DNA from: Cladorhizidae sp. MBARI D1340-BT2
Taxonomy: Eukaryota > Porifera > Demospongiae > Poecilosclerida > Cladorhizidae
Assembly (NCBI GenBank): GCA_028752905.1
Contig: JAQNBH010000015.1
Location: 38,467,488-38,531,487 of the forward strand
Length of the DNA stretch: 64,000 bases
Direction: 5' to 3'
Made by a program: the position numbers and the translations under genes. Positions 53,820 through 63,977 of the stretch are shown here, in pieces. How positions within the stretch are numbered: position 1 is the first letter of the stretch; every line of letters begins with the position of its first letter. A model generated the notes under the pieces. It was given only the letters and a program-made list of their open reading frames with translations, did no database searches and was not told the origin of the DNA.

Positions 53820-54415
53820 CATCCTCCAGAGGAAGAAAGATGTTTGCTCCTTTCTAGGCATGGAGGAATACTACCAGAGATTCATACCATCCTATGCATC
53901 TATAGCAGCCCCTCTATTGGACCTTACCAAGAAGGATCTGCCGGACAGGGTCCACTGGGAGAACATCCACCAGAGAGCCTTCCACTCACTGAAGGTGCCC
54001 TCACATCCAACCAGGTACTGCAGGGACCCGATTTCTCCAGACCCTTCGTCATACAGACCGATGCCTCCGATATAGGTATCGGCGCAGTACTCAGCCAGGT
54101 GGACACAGCACTGGGTGACAGGCCAGTGGATTACTACTCCAGGAATTTGAAACCAAGTGAGAGAAACTATGCGGCCACGGAAAAGGAGTGCTTGGCAGTG
54201 GTGGAGGGAGTCCGACACTTCAGTGTCTACATCACCGGAGTGCAGTTCACCATCGTGACGGACCACCACTGCCTCCGCACCTGTCCACAATGAAAGATAC
54301 CGGAGGCCGACTATCCCGCTGGGCTCTCCTCCTCCAACCTCCAACCTACCATTATGAGATACAGCACCGTCCAGGTCGTCCCCATTCTAACACAGACGGA
54401 CTGTCGTGACAGGCT
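53820..54415 (+). pseudogene. RT connection and RNase H of the Gmr1-like element
   Basis: EEYYQRFIPSYASIAAPLLD (53862-53921) is the RT connection helix. FSRPFVIQTDASDIGIGAVL (54030-54089, catalytic Asp) is followed by RNYAATEKECLAVVEGVRHF (Glu, about 54164-54225), VQFTIVTDHHCL (Asp, about 54240-54275) and HYEIQHRPGRPHSNTDGLS before the stop (54409). The RT fingers and palm that should precede are absent between 53762 and 53825. RNase H is the last domain before the LTR. Confidence 0.8.
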
Positions 54416-54457
54416 TGGGAAGAGTAAGACACCCCCACTTCACAGCAGGAGGGCGAG

Positions 54458-54648
54458 TGTCATGGACCCCCCAACCGAAGGAACCCCCGACATCCAAACC
54501 CACAAGATCATATAAGGTCATAACTGAGAACTGGCATAGACCACTAATATGTAACAACCATAGAATAGATCATGCACAGACACAGAACTGATCATTAGTA
54601 TGTGTATTGCCTTATATAGTCTGGCCTGGGTTCTGGCTGGAAGCCTAC
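54458..54648 (+). repeat. Presumed 3' LTR, part before the piggyBac-like insertion
   Basis: Starts TGTCATGGACCCCCCAACCG right after the RNase H stop. It probably resumes at 59138 and ends near 59273 (gttatccgtaaca), giving TG...CA ends. No second LTR was found for comparison, so this is a position-based call. Confidence 0.5.
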
Positions 54649-54868
54649 TTAACCCACTCACTGTCACAAGCGTATATATACGCAATCAAATTTAAAAAAA
54701 CATAAAAAATCTATCGCACCGTTCACAGACACCTTATAGATGTCAAAAGTTAGCTACATGTACATTCTTCCCCTACGATCGTACCGAATATAAAGGCAAT
54801 AGACGTTTGGTAACTAGGGTAGTAATATTGAAAAGTCGGACCCATTCAGAATTTAAATAGTATTGAAG

Positions 54869-55118
54869 ATGGCCGTTCGACTGTCCTTGGATGAAGTTAT
54901 TTCTCAGGTTTAGGGCGACGATTTTGGACTTTCTGAGGATGAAAGCAGTGATCAAGAAGGCGATGGCATCTCATCCTACCTTGGCCAGAGCCGTGTTGAC
55001 CCTGAAGCTCTGCTATCGCTTGGCAGAATAGTTGCTGATGACCTACCTTCAAGGAAGCATAGCGCTTTCACTCGAGGTGACGGTCTAGATGGAGATGAGA
55101 ATACCAGCGATGAAGAAG
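54869..55118 (+). pseudogene. piggyBac-type exon 1, composite 4 left unit
   Basis: Reads MAVRLSLDEVISQV, then a TAG, then GDDFGLSEDESSDQEGDGIS and SYLGQSRVDPEALLSLGRIV, then ADDLPSRKHSAF and a final acidic run NTSDEEG next to a GTATTT donor-like site at 55119. Apart from the single TAG the exon is open. A CAG acceptor (ttcccttcag, 55258) begins the next exon after an intron of about 140 bp. It shows the family's acidic box and the SYLGxSRxDPEA motif clearly. Confidence 0.7.
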
Positions 55119-55258
55119 GTATTTACAGTCAGTTTAGCTACAGTTTAGCTATAGCTAGTTTTGTTGTTAGCAAAGCAGAGCATGGAACTACAATGCTCTT
55201 TTAGTTTCCTTGTTGCGGTAGTCCGCGGTAAAATTATTTGATGCCAATTCCCTTCAGG

Positions 55259-56123
55259 TTTGATGCATGAAGCTATGGATTGGGCAGCTGACAGAGCTTC
55301 ATCAACTCTGACACAGCAACTGTAGGTTGTGTAACCTCTGCATCAGGTTCTATGACTTATGTGACGTCTGTAGTCACTCCTATACTATTTCCATCATCAT
55401 CATTGTCTGTTCCATCGTCATGCCCTCCTTTATTTTTACCCTCGCACTCTGTGTCCTCTTCTAGTGAAGTATGCACTCCTTCACGACCAGTTGTTCAGCT
55501 AAGTCATAGCACTAGGAGTGTTCGTCATGCTCGAGTTTGTCAGAGTAGTGGTAGTGAAATAGCTTCTAGTGCTTCAAGTTCTGCTCTGCCTTTAGCTAGT
55601 CCTCTCTTTCTTTCTGGAACTTCACCTACCAGCATTTCTTTAGCTCCGTCTCTTGCTTCTTCTACTGTTTCCTCAGCTAGTACCTTTAATAGTCCCTCCT
55701 CTAATTCTCCAGAAGAGGGTATTTGCGTATATGGTTGAGGCATGCATTCTGAACAGCTATGTTCTAGACTCTCATGTCCGCAGAGCAGATCACCTTGCCA
55801 AGGGTTACAGGAAGAGAGATTTTTTGACCTTCCGGTTGGAGCTAGCTAAGGAACTAGTGGTATGCTTCTGCTCACGTCAGCGTGCTGGCCGCCCTCGCTC
55901 AGTTCATAACGAGCATCTAGACCAGCTGAACACCACGCTTGGGCATTGGTCAGCACTAACTGAAAAACAGCAGAGGTGTGTTGTCTGTGTAGCAGTTGGA
56001 AACATGTCTGGAATCTCAAACCGTCATGAGACCACTTATTTGCCATCACTGCAAAGTACCACTGTGTGTCACAAGAGGGACTGTTTTTTCAAGTACCACA
56101 CCATGGTAGACTTCACCAAGTAG
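55259..56123 (+). pseudogene. piggyBac-type linker exon and C-terminal region, composite 4 left unit
   Basis: The Ser-rich frame (SLSVPSSCPPLFLPSHSVSS to SPSSNSPEEGICVYG, 55352-55738) equals the linker of the family. After a frame change comes HVRRADHLAKGYRKRDFLTF and RLELAKELVVCFCSRQRAGR, the segment following the last catalytic block in piggyBac transposases. The C-terminal cysteine region RCVVCVAVGNMS ... TTVCHKRDCFFKYHTMVDF (to 56123) closes it. The catalytic centre itself (about 300 residues) is missing between 55735 and 55760. Confidence 0.7.
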
Positions 56124-56862
56124 TTTCCTAGTTTTTGCTTCACTTTTTTTAAATTTTACTTTCTATGGTATTTCCATTTTTCTCTCTGTTCTATTCTCTC
56201 TGTTCTATGTGTGTGCTAGATGGCTGTTGTTTTGTATATGCATGTTTTTTGTTGCTATTGTTGTCCTGTTATGGGAAGATGTAATAAATAATTGTTCATA
56301 CAACACCAACATGATAACAATATCATAAAAAAATGAAAAATATGTTATGCAAGTTTTGTGAATACAATGAGTGTGTGCATATATTATTATATATATGTCA
56401 CAGGGTGACCTCCAAACTCATTAAACAATAACTGTAGTTAACACTTATCATGTGTAAATGATATTCATTACAAACCCACTACATGTAAAGGCAGAGTGCT
56501 GGTCATATAAACCAGTACCAAAGCCTAATCATTGGAATTCATTGTGAATATAGCTGAGTATATAGTTGACTTATGTTGTTGAGCATAAGACTTTAATTAT
56601 AACCATACTTCATGGAACAGTGATTCTTGGTAGCTAAGCATTACCTGGTGGCAGCATACCAACTAGTGTGAGTAGTGCCAGGGTAATAAGAGTGGTTACC
56701 CCTGGACAATATATATAATCACATGTTGCATTGTCTAGCATATTCAGAAGTAAGAGCTTTCATTAGGCTGTAATTATATAATGATAATCATCATTGTGGT
56801 TGTTGCTTAGCAACCTAAAGCTGACCACAAGTTTGTTGACACCAATGCTATCCCATTGCTAG
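56124..56862. other. 3' non-coding part of the left unit; no gene
   Basis: AT-rich DNA after the transposase relic. Possible polyadenylation signals (aataaa, 56283) lie 160 bp past the stop. Confidence 0.45.
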
Positions 56863-56869
56863 TAACCCT

Positions 56870-57905
56870 CTCACAGGCGAATTGTTGGAAATTGACATGC
56901 ATGTAGCTACAGTTCAAAATTAATATAAAATCAGGTATGCAATAAAGTCCCTAGCAACCATATATTATGGGATAGTATTATTGTCGATAAACATGTGGTA
57001 ATTTATGTGGAAAACACACACTGACCACAAGTATGAATATGGTTATGGTATTTAATCAATATAAGAATATTGATTATGATGCTGAATATCATTTTTGCCT
57101 AAGTTGTATTTCAAGCAACGTGGTCAGGATGTTGTGACCACAGCCAATGAATATGATGTGTGTTTATATTGCTCCTAACGTTTTTTACATAAATATTTTT
57201 CTATTACTTGAAACAATGTGGTCAAATGTTTGTGACGTCATTCTGACCATAGCATATGAATATGATTATGCTTGTTTATCAACAAACCATGGTTTATGAT
57301 GATAAATGAAATCATAAACGTAATGATTACATTTTTTATTATAATACTCAGGTCAAGATTATGTGACCACAACTATGAATATTATTATGCTTATTTATCA
57401 ATACAACAGATCCCAGTTGAACAGGGACCGGAGCTGCCTCCTCCAGGATAGCAACCCAGTGAGCATCATACTCTAAGAGACATTTTAGGTGCACTGTCTC
57501 CATACCATAAGAACATTGCTTATAATCCTGGGTATATTGTTTACATACATATTCTTTGCTATTATTTGACACAATGTGACTATTATTTGTATGACACACT
57601 GTATAATGGATTCGGCTGGATAATGTTATTGAGAATGAACATAATTCAATAACTTATAGCCATTTAGCCAAGGAACTACCGTCTCTTGTTACCATCAAGC
57701 ACCACGAGGAGGTATGGCTATATTGCCCGACACACAACACACACATAAAACACATAAATCATATCACAACAACAACAAAAAAATGAAAAAATCACACTAC
57801 ACATTGTATGCGGACAAGCATGTTGCTGCAACACGATGCCCTTTCAACGTGCGACACACAATGTGTAGACAAAAAATAAGACAACAAATATAATACGATA
57901 TGGAC
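56870..57905 (-). repeat. 3' non-coding region of the piggyBac-like family, copy B
   Basis: Matches 15640-16235 but carries about 470 bp more in the middle (57060-57525), where 'gtggtcaaatgtttgtgacg'-like motifs repeat. Read on minus it lies downstream of the linker exon. Confidence 0.8.
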
Positions 57906-57949
57906 TATGGCTAGTTGATTCTTCCTTCTCCAAATTCCAACACGAGTTG

Positions 57950-58495
57950 AAAGAGAAGCAAGAGTAATAGTTGATGGGGTGGTTGAAGGGGTAGACGAGG
58001 AAGCCACAACAGAACTGGTAGAGGAAGCAACAGAACTAGCAACAGAACAAGACTTAGTTGTTCTGGTAGAGGTAGCAGATATTCTAGGCACAAGTCTGCG
58101 TCGAGCATTACAAGGTGCAGGTTGTCCAGTGGGGGCAGAACAAATGATTGGTAAAGCAGATCCCGTACGACAAGAGCGCCTTGCATGCAAAACCCCACCT
58201 GATTTAGTTGGGAAGTGCTAGGTGTAGAGCTATGCAATTTAGATATGTTAGCAGTTACACTTACATGACCAGATGCAGGAGGAGTGTGAGAGGGAGTTAT
58301 GACAGTTCCTGGAGTGTGAGAGGGAGTTATGACAGTTCCTGGAGTGTGAGAAGGAGTTCTGACAGTTCCTGGACCTGGAGGAGGAGCTGTGAGAGTTGCT
58401 TGAGAGGAGGTTGCAAGAGTAGCTGGTGAGGGAGTGGCAACAAGAAGCAACAGGGATGTTTCTTCAGCACCATAATCCATCACCAATTCTGTCAA
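57950..58495 (-). pseudogene. piggyBac-type linker exon, composite 4 right unit
   Basis: Minus frames: MTELVMDYGAEETSLLLLVA, then a Ser/Thr/Pro stretch with a tandem duplication (GTVITPSHTP, two exact copies and one variant, 58290-58370), then in a second frame ARRSCRTGSALPIICSAPTG and RRRLVPRISATSTRTTKSCS. Basic clusters inside a disordered, Ser-rich region match the linker at 16.4-16.7 kb. It ends at RVGIWRRK, where a catalytic domain should begin, and runs into the 3' non-coding block instead. Confidence 0.5.
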
Positions 58496-58689
58496 AATGA
58501 AAAATATTCCGAGTAAGATTTCAACAAATACTAGTAGCTATAAAGCTAGTAGTAAAAAAATACTGGGCAATACCTGGATCAAAGCTACAAGAAGATTATT
58601 GTACCGCCTTTTACCACAGGAAATATTAGCTATTGCTCTTTGGACATTTAGCAGACTATACGAGAGCTAGATAACCTTTACAAACCTGA

Positions 58690-58923
58690 GAAGCCTTCTG
58701 GATCCAAGCCTTCCTCAACATAGAGCAGGTCATCACTCCCAGCTTCGACTGCTGTGGACAAGTTTTCCACAGCCCACGGTCACAAGAGGGTACGCCCAAG
58801 TAGACATCGGCCTCATCTTCACTTGACTCATCCTCAGAGGAGTCTAAGTTACCGCCTGTCTAAGTTACCGCCTGTCACTCAAGAAATGACTTCAGCAAGA
58901 GACTAAGTCTTCGATCCATTTTT
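58690..58923 (-). pseudogene. piggyBac-type exon 1, composite 4 right unit
   Basis: Minus strand: MDRRLSLLLKSFLE, stop, then DSSEDESSEDEADVYLGVPS and more. A small tandem duplication ('gcggtaacttagac' twice, 58848-58878) disrupts the region just before the acidic box. MxxRLSL and the SEDESS box tie it to the other exon 1 copies. Confidence 0.6.
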
Positions 58924-59137
58924 ATAATCCTCAAAACTAAAAAACGTGGCGCGTTTCAAGATTTCTTTTCCTTAGTTACCCGGAAGTGATGTAGTTAATA
59001 TTCGTCGGGTAAATAGAGCTTGAATAGCGCTATTTTATGGTAAAAACGTATGACTTATAATAAACGTTCAGAAGTATTTCTTTTCGATTTATGAAAGTCA
59101 GACCGCCGTTTGGCGGCAACGCCGGTGAGTGGGTTAA

Positions 59138-59273
59138 AGGAGCCAGCTCGTGGACAAGGCCAGAATGCCTCTTGTAAGTTAAAGCAGTGTAGACACATCA
59201 ATTCCTACTATCATATGCACTGGGTTGCTATCTCCAACGGTATAACGAGCTAGTTATCCGTAACAAATATTAA
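59138..59273 (+). repeat. Presumed 3' LTR, part after the piggyBac-like insertion
   Basis: Continues after the right TTAA with aggagccagctcgtggacaa and ends about 'gttatccgtaaca' (59273). The end is inferred from the CA dinucleotide only. Confidence 0.35.
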
Positions 59274-59730
59274 AAAAATATTTGATATGATTTGAGAAAA
59301 AGGCCCACTTCGCCCCAAACTGATTTTGCACTAGGACCTAAAATAGCTACCAAGGTTATGAATCACGATATTCTCATAAATTACCTCAGAGGCATCTTGG
59401 ATCATTGCTCTATCTTTCTGCAAAGTTTAAAGGCCAAGAAGTGCTACCTTCCATCCGTGAATTTCCCTTCAGTTTCCGTAGCAACATGAATAAACAGCGT
59501 GGTGATTGAAAACGTGACGTCGTCAATGCGTGATGCAGAGTTTCATGTAAACAACATCAGGGAAATTTCAATACGAGTTTTCTCGTTTGAGGGTGTTGTG
59601 AAGAATGGAAGCAAACTGTGTATAACTTTGGAATGGCATTAGATCAAGGCACAATTCCAGTACCAATCCACTTAGTTATCCTTGCACTTTAACCTCATGC
59701 CAATAACGCAGTTTTTTTGTTTTTGGCGAA
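59274..59730. other. No recognised gene
   Basis: Intergenic. A short plus frame (59292-59489) has no known relative. Confidence 0.5.
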
Positions 59731-59866
59731 ATGGGCCCTTTTCTCAGATCCTATCACATAATATATAATATATATTATATATATTTAGACATTGAAGAGG
59801 AAGATGCTCATTCCTCTGTAATACCTGCACAACACACCTTTCCCCAACCCATCTACCCACGTACAT

Positions 59867-62044
59867 TTGAATGTCGCTTTTACCCCACCCATCTCAGTAA
59901 AAGACTCCACGGTTGCTTCCACATCAGACTCCGCAAACACTACTGCTACCTGCCACCTTTTACCACCATCGCTATCGACAACACGCACTTCCATATCCCA
60001 GCCTACTTCTGTATCAACCACACTCAAGCATCAAACCACATCAGTATTGACCACACCCCAGCCTCAAACCACATCAGTATTGACCACACCCCAGCCTCAA
60101 ACCACATCAGTATTGACCACACCCCAGCCTCAAACCGCATCAGTATTGACCACACCCATGCCTCAACCAACATCATTATTGACCACACTGACTTCCACAC
60201 CCCCAGCCTCAACCTACATCAGAATCTACCACACCCATGCCTCAACCAACATCACTATCAACCACACCTACTTACACACCCCAGCAGCAGCTCAATATTA
60301 TACAGACTTAACAACAAATCCAACCATCACCCTCTTTCATTCCTTCCACTGCCACCTCCTTAGCCTTGCCATCCACTGTCTCTTCCACACAGACATTGTC
60401 TCCAGTTTGGTCCACAAACCTAGTGACCCCTACCATTTATCCATTCACATACTCCGTAGGGGACCTACAGTTCCTATTCTGGAATCACCACTGGAGGTAT
60501 TTGAACTTTTTTTTAACACCTAACATAGTGGAAGAGATAGTAGATCAGACAAACAAGTATGCTGAAGAAGTCATGGGTGCTGAAGGCTATGTTTATTGGA
60601 AAGAAATTACCGAGGATGACATTTGAGCGTTCATAAGCTTCAGCATTCTAATGGGAATTAACCACCAGCCATCCACAGAAGACTACTGGAAGAGAGATTC
60701 TATCCACAACTATATCCCTAAGAATATCTAGAGGTAGGTACAGGGATATTTCTAGATTTCTACATTTTGTAGATAACTCTACACTTTCCCCAAGGGGCAG
60801 TGAAAATTATGACAGACTGAGGAAAATCCGACCTCTTGTCAGCCACTTTCAACACAAGTTTTCATCCATATACAGGCCGAACTGTGAGATAGCAATCGAT
60901 GAGCTATGATTAACTTTCAAGGACATTCATCCCTGAAATAGTACATGCCCATGAAACCCATCAAAAGAGGAATCAAGGTGTGGGCTCGGGCTGATAACCG
61001 AAACAGGTTTTTTCTCACAGTTCGAGGTATATATATACAGGGAAGAAGAAAGGTACAGTTTAACACCACTTGGGGACAAGAGTGGTCAAGGACCTAACTG
61101 AGGACCTACAGGGCAAATGGCACCATCCCTATTTTTACCTCCCATAGTCCGTTTGTTGACTTGGAGAGGAGAGGGATATATGGATGTGGGATTGCCAGGA
61201 AAGACAGGCGTGGTTTCCCTGAGGAGCTGAAGAAAGCCAAATTCAAGAAAAGGTAAAATGTGCACTAGATAAATACAAGTTAGTATAACGCCACAAACAT
61301 TTTGGGGATGTATATCAGTTCATGCATGTTATTTACCACAACTATGAGATACTCATTATATGAACTTCTAAACATTTTTAGGGGCCAGTCACTAACCACG
61401 CAATGTGGAAAAGTGTGTGCAAATGCATGGCAGGACTGAAATATTGTCATGCTTATGTACACCAATAGCGACCCCAAGAGTGTCACCTGGTATACGAGCA
61501 TGGCAGCAGAGAGGAAACAAGCTGTCCCCTTGCTATACAGTCCTATAAGAAATACATGGGAGGCGTGGACAAAGGTGATCAGATCAGAAGATATTATAGG
61601 TGTCGGGTGAAAAGCAGAAAGTACTACAAATACATATTTTACTTTCGGATCGATGTGGCTATCAAAGGATGGTCAGGAAGCGGAAGTGAACTTACAATCA
61701 AGAAGTTCAGGATTCAGCTCGCAAAGGAGATCATCGGAGGTTATTGCAGCCGACACAGAGCTGGGTGTGGTTCCATTATCAAGAGTCTTCCCTTTCTCCA
61801 CTTCCAGATCAAGAACCCTGCAACATCTGGGAAGCGCAGTCGAGGTCATTGCACTTATTGTTACCAGCAACAGAAGCGATCTGACAGCCAATGGTTACTG
61901 CCAGGAATGTGGCATATGGCTATGCCACACTGGAATCGCGAGCACCGACTGCTACCTATTGTGGCACAAAAACAAATTATAGTCATGTTATTGGAATGTA
62001 ACCTCTCTCCATATGTACCAATGCACTACATTGTATTCATATAA
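59867..62044 (+). pseudogene. piggyBac transposase with DDE-domain framework, decayed
   Basis: Thr/Pro linker with four 11-residue repeats (TTPQPQTTSVL, 60010-60160), then the domain start (SPLEVFELFF, then frame change, NIVEEIVDQTNKYAEEV and WKEITEDDI, 60480-60626). Next, across stops, come ILMGINHQPSTEDYWKRDSI, then ENYDRLRKIRPLVSHFQHKF, then CEIAIDE (first catalytic Asp region) and MKPIKRGIKVWARADNRNRF. The second Asp block is damaged (FTSHSPFVDLERRGIYGCG; the residues before FTS are lost). An intron-like gap (about 61254-61380) is followed by YKKYMGGVDKGDQIRRYYRC (third Asp, 61551-61610) and FRIQLAKEIIGGYCSRHRAG. A Cys-rich end follows (CTYCYQQQKRSD, then in another frame NGYCQECGIWLCHTG). 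Six or more lesions make it inactive, and no TTAA ends were found. Confidence 0.82.
60010..60165 (+). repeat. 33-bp (11-codon) repeat inside the piggyBac linker, four copies
   Basis: Four nearly identical 33-bp units ('accacaccccagcctcaaac', 'cacatcagtattg') encode TTPQPQTTSVL repeats. The unit length equals that of the giant array in piggyBac-like element 1, also in the linker, though the sequence is unrelated. Confidence 0.88.
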
Positions 62045-62335
62045 AATGATATGTAATACCTGTGAGAAAGTGGGAAATTAAAGTTGTTTCATATTCAAGG
62101 GTTTAGGGTTTCTTGTTTCAACTCCACTTCTCTCTCCTTTTCATGCCCACCCATGGGGGTGATCGAAGGTTAGTAGGACATTGTATTGAGTTGATTCGAG
62201 GATGCACGTACGAAACTTAGTATCATACCTAGTGTTCAACTTACTAGCAGCTACGCGTTCCAAATATAAAAATTATTTATAGCTTACCTTTCTTTCTCCA
62301 TTGCTAGCGCGTGGCGTCATCTTCTGTCCAGGAGC
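62045..62335. other. No recognised feature
   Basis: Spacer between the piggyBac relic and the LINE 3' end. Confidence 0.5.
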
Positions 62336-62481
62336 TTATATAATATAATAATAATAATAGGCTTTACAACAATTGTGACATGTACATATGAGTGGGCAAT
62401 GGTGGTGTATGAACTGTTGACAGACAGACACTATCCTGTAGTGCAGCTGGTGTAACTAAAGTAACTAAAGTGGATAGAGTG

Positions 62482-62868
62482 CTAATCAGAGGGGACAGAG
62501 AATGAGAGTGGGTGATGGTTAGGACAAGGGCATACTGAGTGGTAGGTACAAGTGATGCATGGGTTGAAGTTAGTCATGAAGTGATTCCAAAGATGATCAA
62601 GTATCCTTTGCTTGATGGTGATTACTGATTGAGTCAGATTAATTGGAGGCAAGCTGTTCCACAATTTGACTATTCGGTTGAAGTAGAAATGGTGGTTGTT
62701 TGAAGTACGAGAGTATTTGAACATGAGTTTCCTTTGAGAGGTAGAGCGAGTTTTGCCAGACGCAAAACTGATGTAATGAGAGATGTCAAAGTTATCTGGT
62801 GGTTCAGTGATGCTTTTCACGAGGAACATCAAATCCTGTAGTTCGTACCAATACATGAGTGGTAGCAA
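62482..62868 (-). pseudogene. LINE ORF2 C-terminal domain
   Basis: Frame reads MLPLMYWYELQDLMFLVKSI, then RKLMFKYSRTSNNHHFYFNR and IVKLWNSLPPINLTQSVITI. The F-xR-x-x-x-LWN-x-LP motif is the standard C-terminus of CR1/jockey LINE ORF2. It continues from the RT at 63977-63024 through a second frame (intervening 63020-62870 reads SHLSYCSQLSRP and LERIQRRATKFILNDHHSDY), so there is one frameshift near 63060. Confidence 0.8.
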
Positions 62869-63023
62869 CTTAAGGTTGATCAGTCTAGATTTGTAATCTG
62901 AGTGGTGGTCGTTGAGGATAAACTTAGTGGCTCTTCTCTGGATCCTCTCTAGTGTAGTGATGTCTTTGATGAGTCGTGGTCGCGACAGTTGTGAGCAGTA
63001 CGAAAGGTGAGAGCGAACTAGTG

Positions 63024-63977
63024 TTAAATAGAGGCGCTTCTTGATGCTAGTTGGGGTGGAGGGAGAGGAAGAGAAAAGTATGCTCTGCGGCAGACTGTGT
63101 TGTAATGGTCCGACCAGTTGCAGTTACCGTTTATCGTAATTCCCAAGTCCTTGTGTGACCGAGTGAGGGGTAATGGTTTGCCGTCTATGTTGTATGAAGC
63201 TCCACCCTTGGTTTTGTTGGAAAAAGTGACAGTAACACACTTTGAAGCACTGAGTGAGAGCTTCCACTTCTGACACCATGAAGACATGGAGTCCAGGTCA
63301 AGTTGGAGTAGAGAGTGGTCACTAAATGAAGTCATTGATTTCACCAGCTTAGCGTCATCCGCAAAGAGAAACACAGATGAATGGATGATTGACTGGGGTA
63401 TGTCGTTGACGTATATGAGAAATAGCAGAGGGCCAAGGACACTACCTTGAGGTACACCTGAGTATACAGGGAGAAGGCTTGAGTTGGTGTTGTTGATGTA
63501 ACAAAAGTGTGTTCGATTCTTAAGGTAAGCTCTGAACCACCTCCATAAAGGGCCAGTTATGCCCATGACCCATAGTTTGTACAGTAGTTCTTCGTGCGGA
63601 ACAGAGTCAAACGCTTTACAGAAGTCCAAATATACGACATCCATTTCACTCCTATCATCAATAGACTCGTATATTTCTGAGTAGAAAGAAAGTAGCTGTG
63701 TGAGACACGATCTTCTCTTCAGAAAGCCAAACTGCTTCTTTGAGATTTTCGGTCGAATGAAATCAATGACGTTGTTGTACACTATGGACTCAAAGAGTTT
63801 GGAGATAATGCACAACAGTGTGATTGGTCTAAAGTTAGATGGATCAGTAAGGTCACCTTTCTTGTGTACTGGACAAATTTTGTGAATCTTCCAGTCGCTT
63901 GGCAGTGAAGCCGATTGGAGACTCAGGTTAAAGAGATCACATAGGGGTTGAGTTAGAGAGATAGCACACTCTTTCAA
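63024..63977 (-). CDS. LINE reverse transcriptase (CR1/L2-like), intact core
   Basis: 317 open codons: PLCDLFNLSLQSASLPSDWK, CPVHKKGDLTDPSNFRPITL, ISKKQFGFLKRRSCLTQLLS. The palm follows: VVYLDFCKAFDSVPHEELLY (first Asp), SGVPQGSVLGPLLFLIYVND, and SSVFLFADDAKLVKSM (catalytic FADD). Thumb residues SASKCVTVTFSNK and HKDLGITINGNCNWSDHYN come next. All palm residues are intact and the copy looks young compared with the other retroelements here. The N-terminal endonuclease lies beyond 64000. A single frameshift near 63060 separates the C-terminus. Confidence 0.9.
   Translation of the reverse strand: MKECAISLTQPLCDLFNLSLQSASLPSDWKIHKICPVHKKGDLTDPSNFRPITLLCIISKLFESIVYNNVIDFIRPKISKKQFGFLKRRSCLTQLLSFYSEIYESIDDRSEMDVVYLDFCKAFDSVPHEELLYKLWVMGITGPLWRWFRAYLKNRTHFCYINNTNSSLLPVYSGVPQGSVLGPLLFLIYVNDIPQSIIHSSVFLFADDAKLVKSMTSFSDHSLLQLDLDSMSSWCQKWKLSLSASKCVTVTFSNKTKGGASYNIDGKPLPLTRSHKDLGITINGNCNWSDHYNTVCRRAYFSLPLPPPQLASRSASI

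Larger units (their letters stand above)
54649..59137. mobile_element. piggyBac-like composite 4 (4.5 kb, two convergent core-less units, TTAA target)
   Basis: The left end, TTAA then CCCACTCACTG (54649-54663), is matched on the opposite strand by TTAA then CCCACTCACCGGCG (59137 inward). The outer TTAA copies bound the interruption of the Gmr1-like LTR, so the 4.5-kb pair may have moved as one unit. The left unit (plus) has exon 1 at 54869, a linker exon from 55261 and a C-terminal piece at 55740-56123. The right unit (minus) has exon 1 at about 58923-58690, a linker at 58495-57950 and 3' DNA at 57.9-56.9 kb. A left-type terminus without a full TTAA (gtaaccctctcacaggcg, 56863) may mark the inner end of the right unit. 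Confidence 0.75.
50986..59273 (+). mobile_element. Gmr1-like Ty3/gypsy element with integrase before RNase H, decayed and split by a piggyBac-like composite
   Basis: Plus-strand order: gag (50986-51720), zinc knuckle and protease (51720-52200), integrase (52660-53700), RT connection plus RNase H (53820-54415), then the presumed 3' LTR starting tgtcatggaccccccaaccg at 54458. Integrase upstream of RNase H is the inverted order known for Gmr1 elements. Most of the RT is missing. At 54649 a piggyBac-like unit interrupts the LTR, and unique flank resumes at 59138 (aggagccagctcgtggacaa). Confidence 0.7.

Noticed and set aside
55653..56049. Minus-strand ORFs opposite the piggyBac C-terminal region
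   Set aside because: Shadows of the plus-strand frame, which carries the recognisable motifs.
59731..60363. 210-codon ORF with His/Ser repeats
   Set aside because: Out-of-frame reading of the 33-bp linker repeat; the frame at 59867-60523 matches piggyBac structure better.
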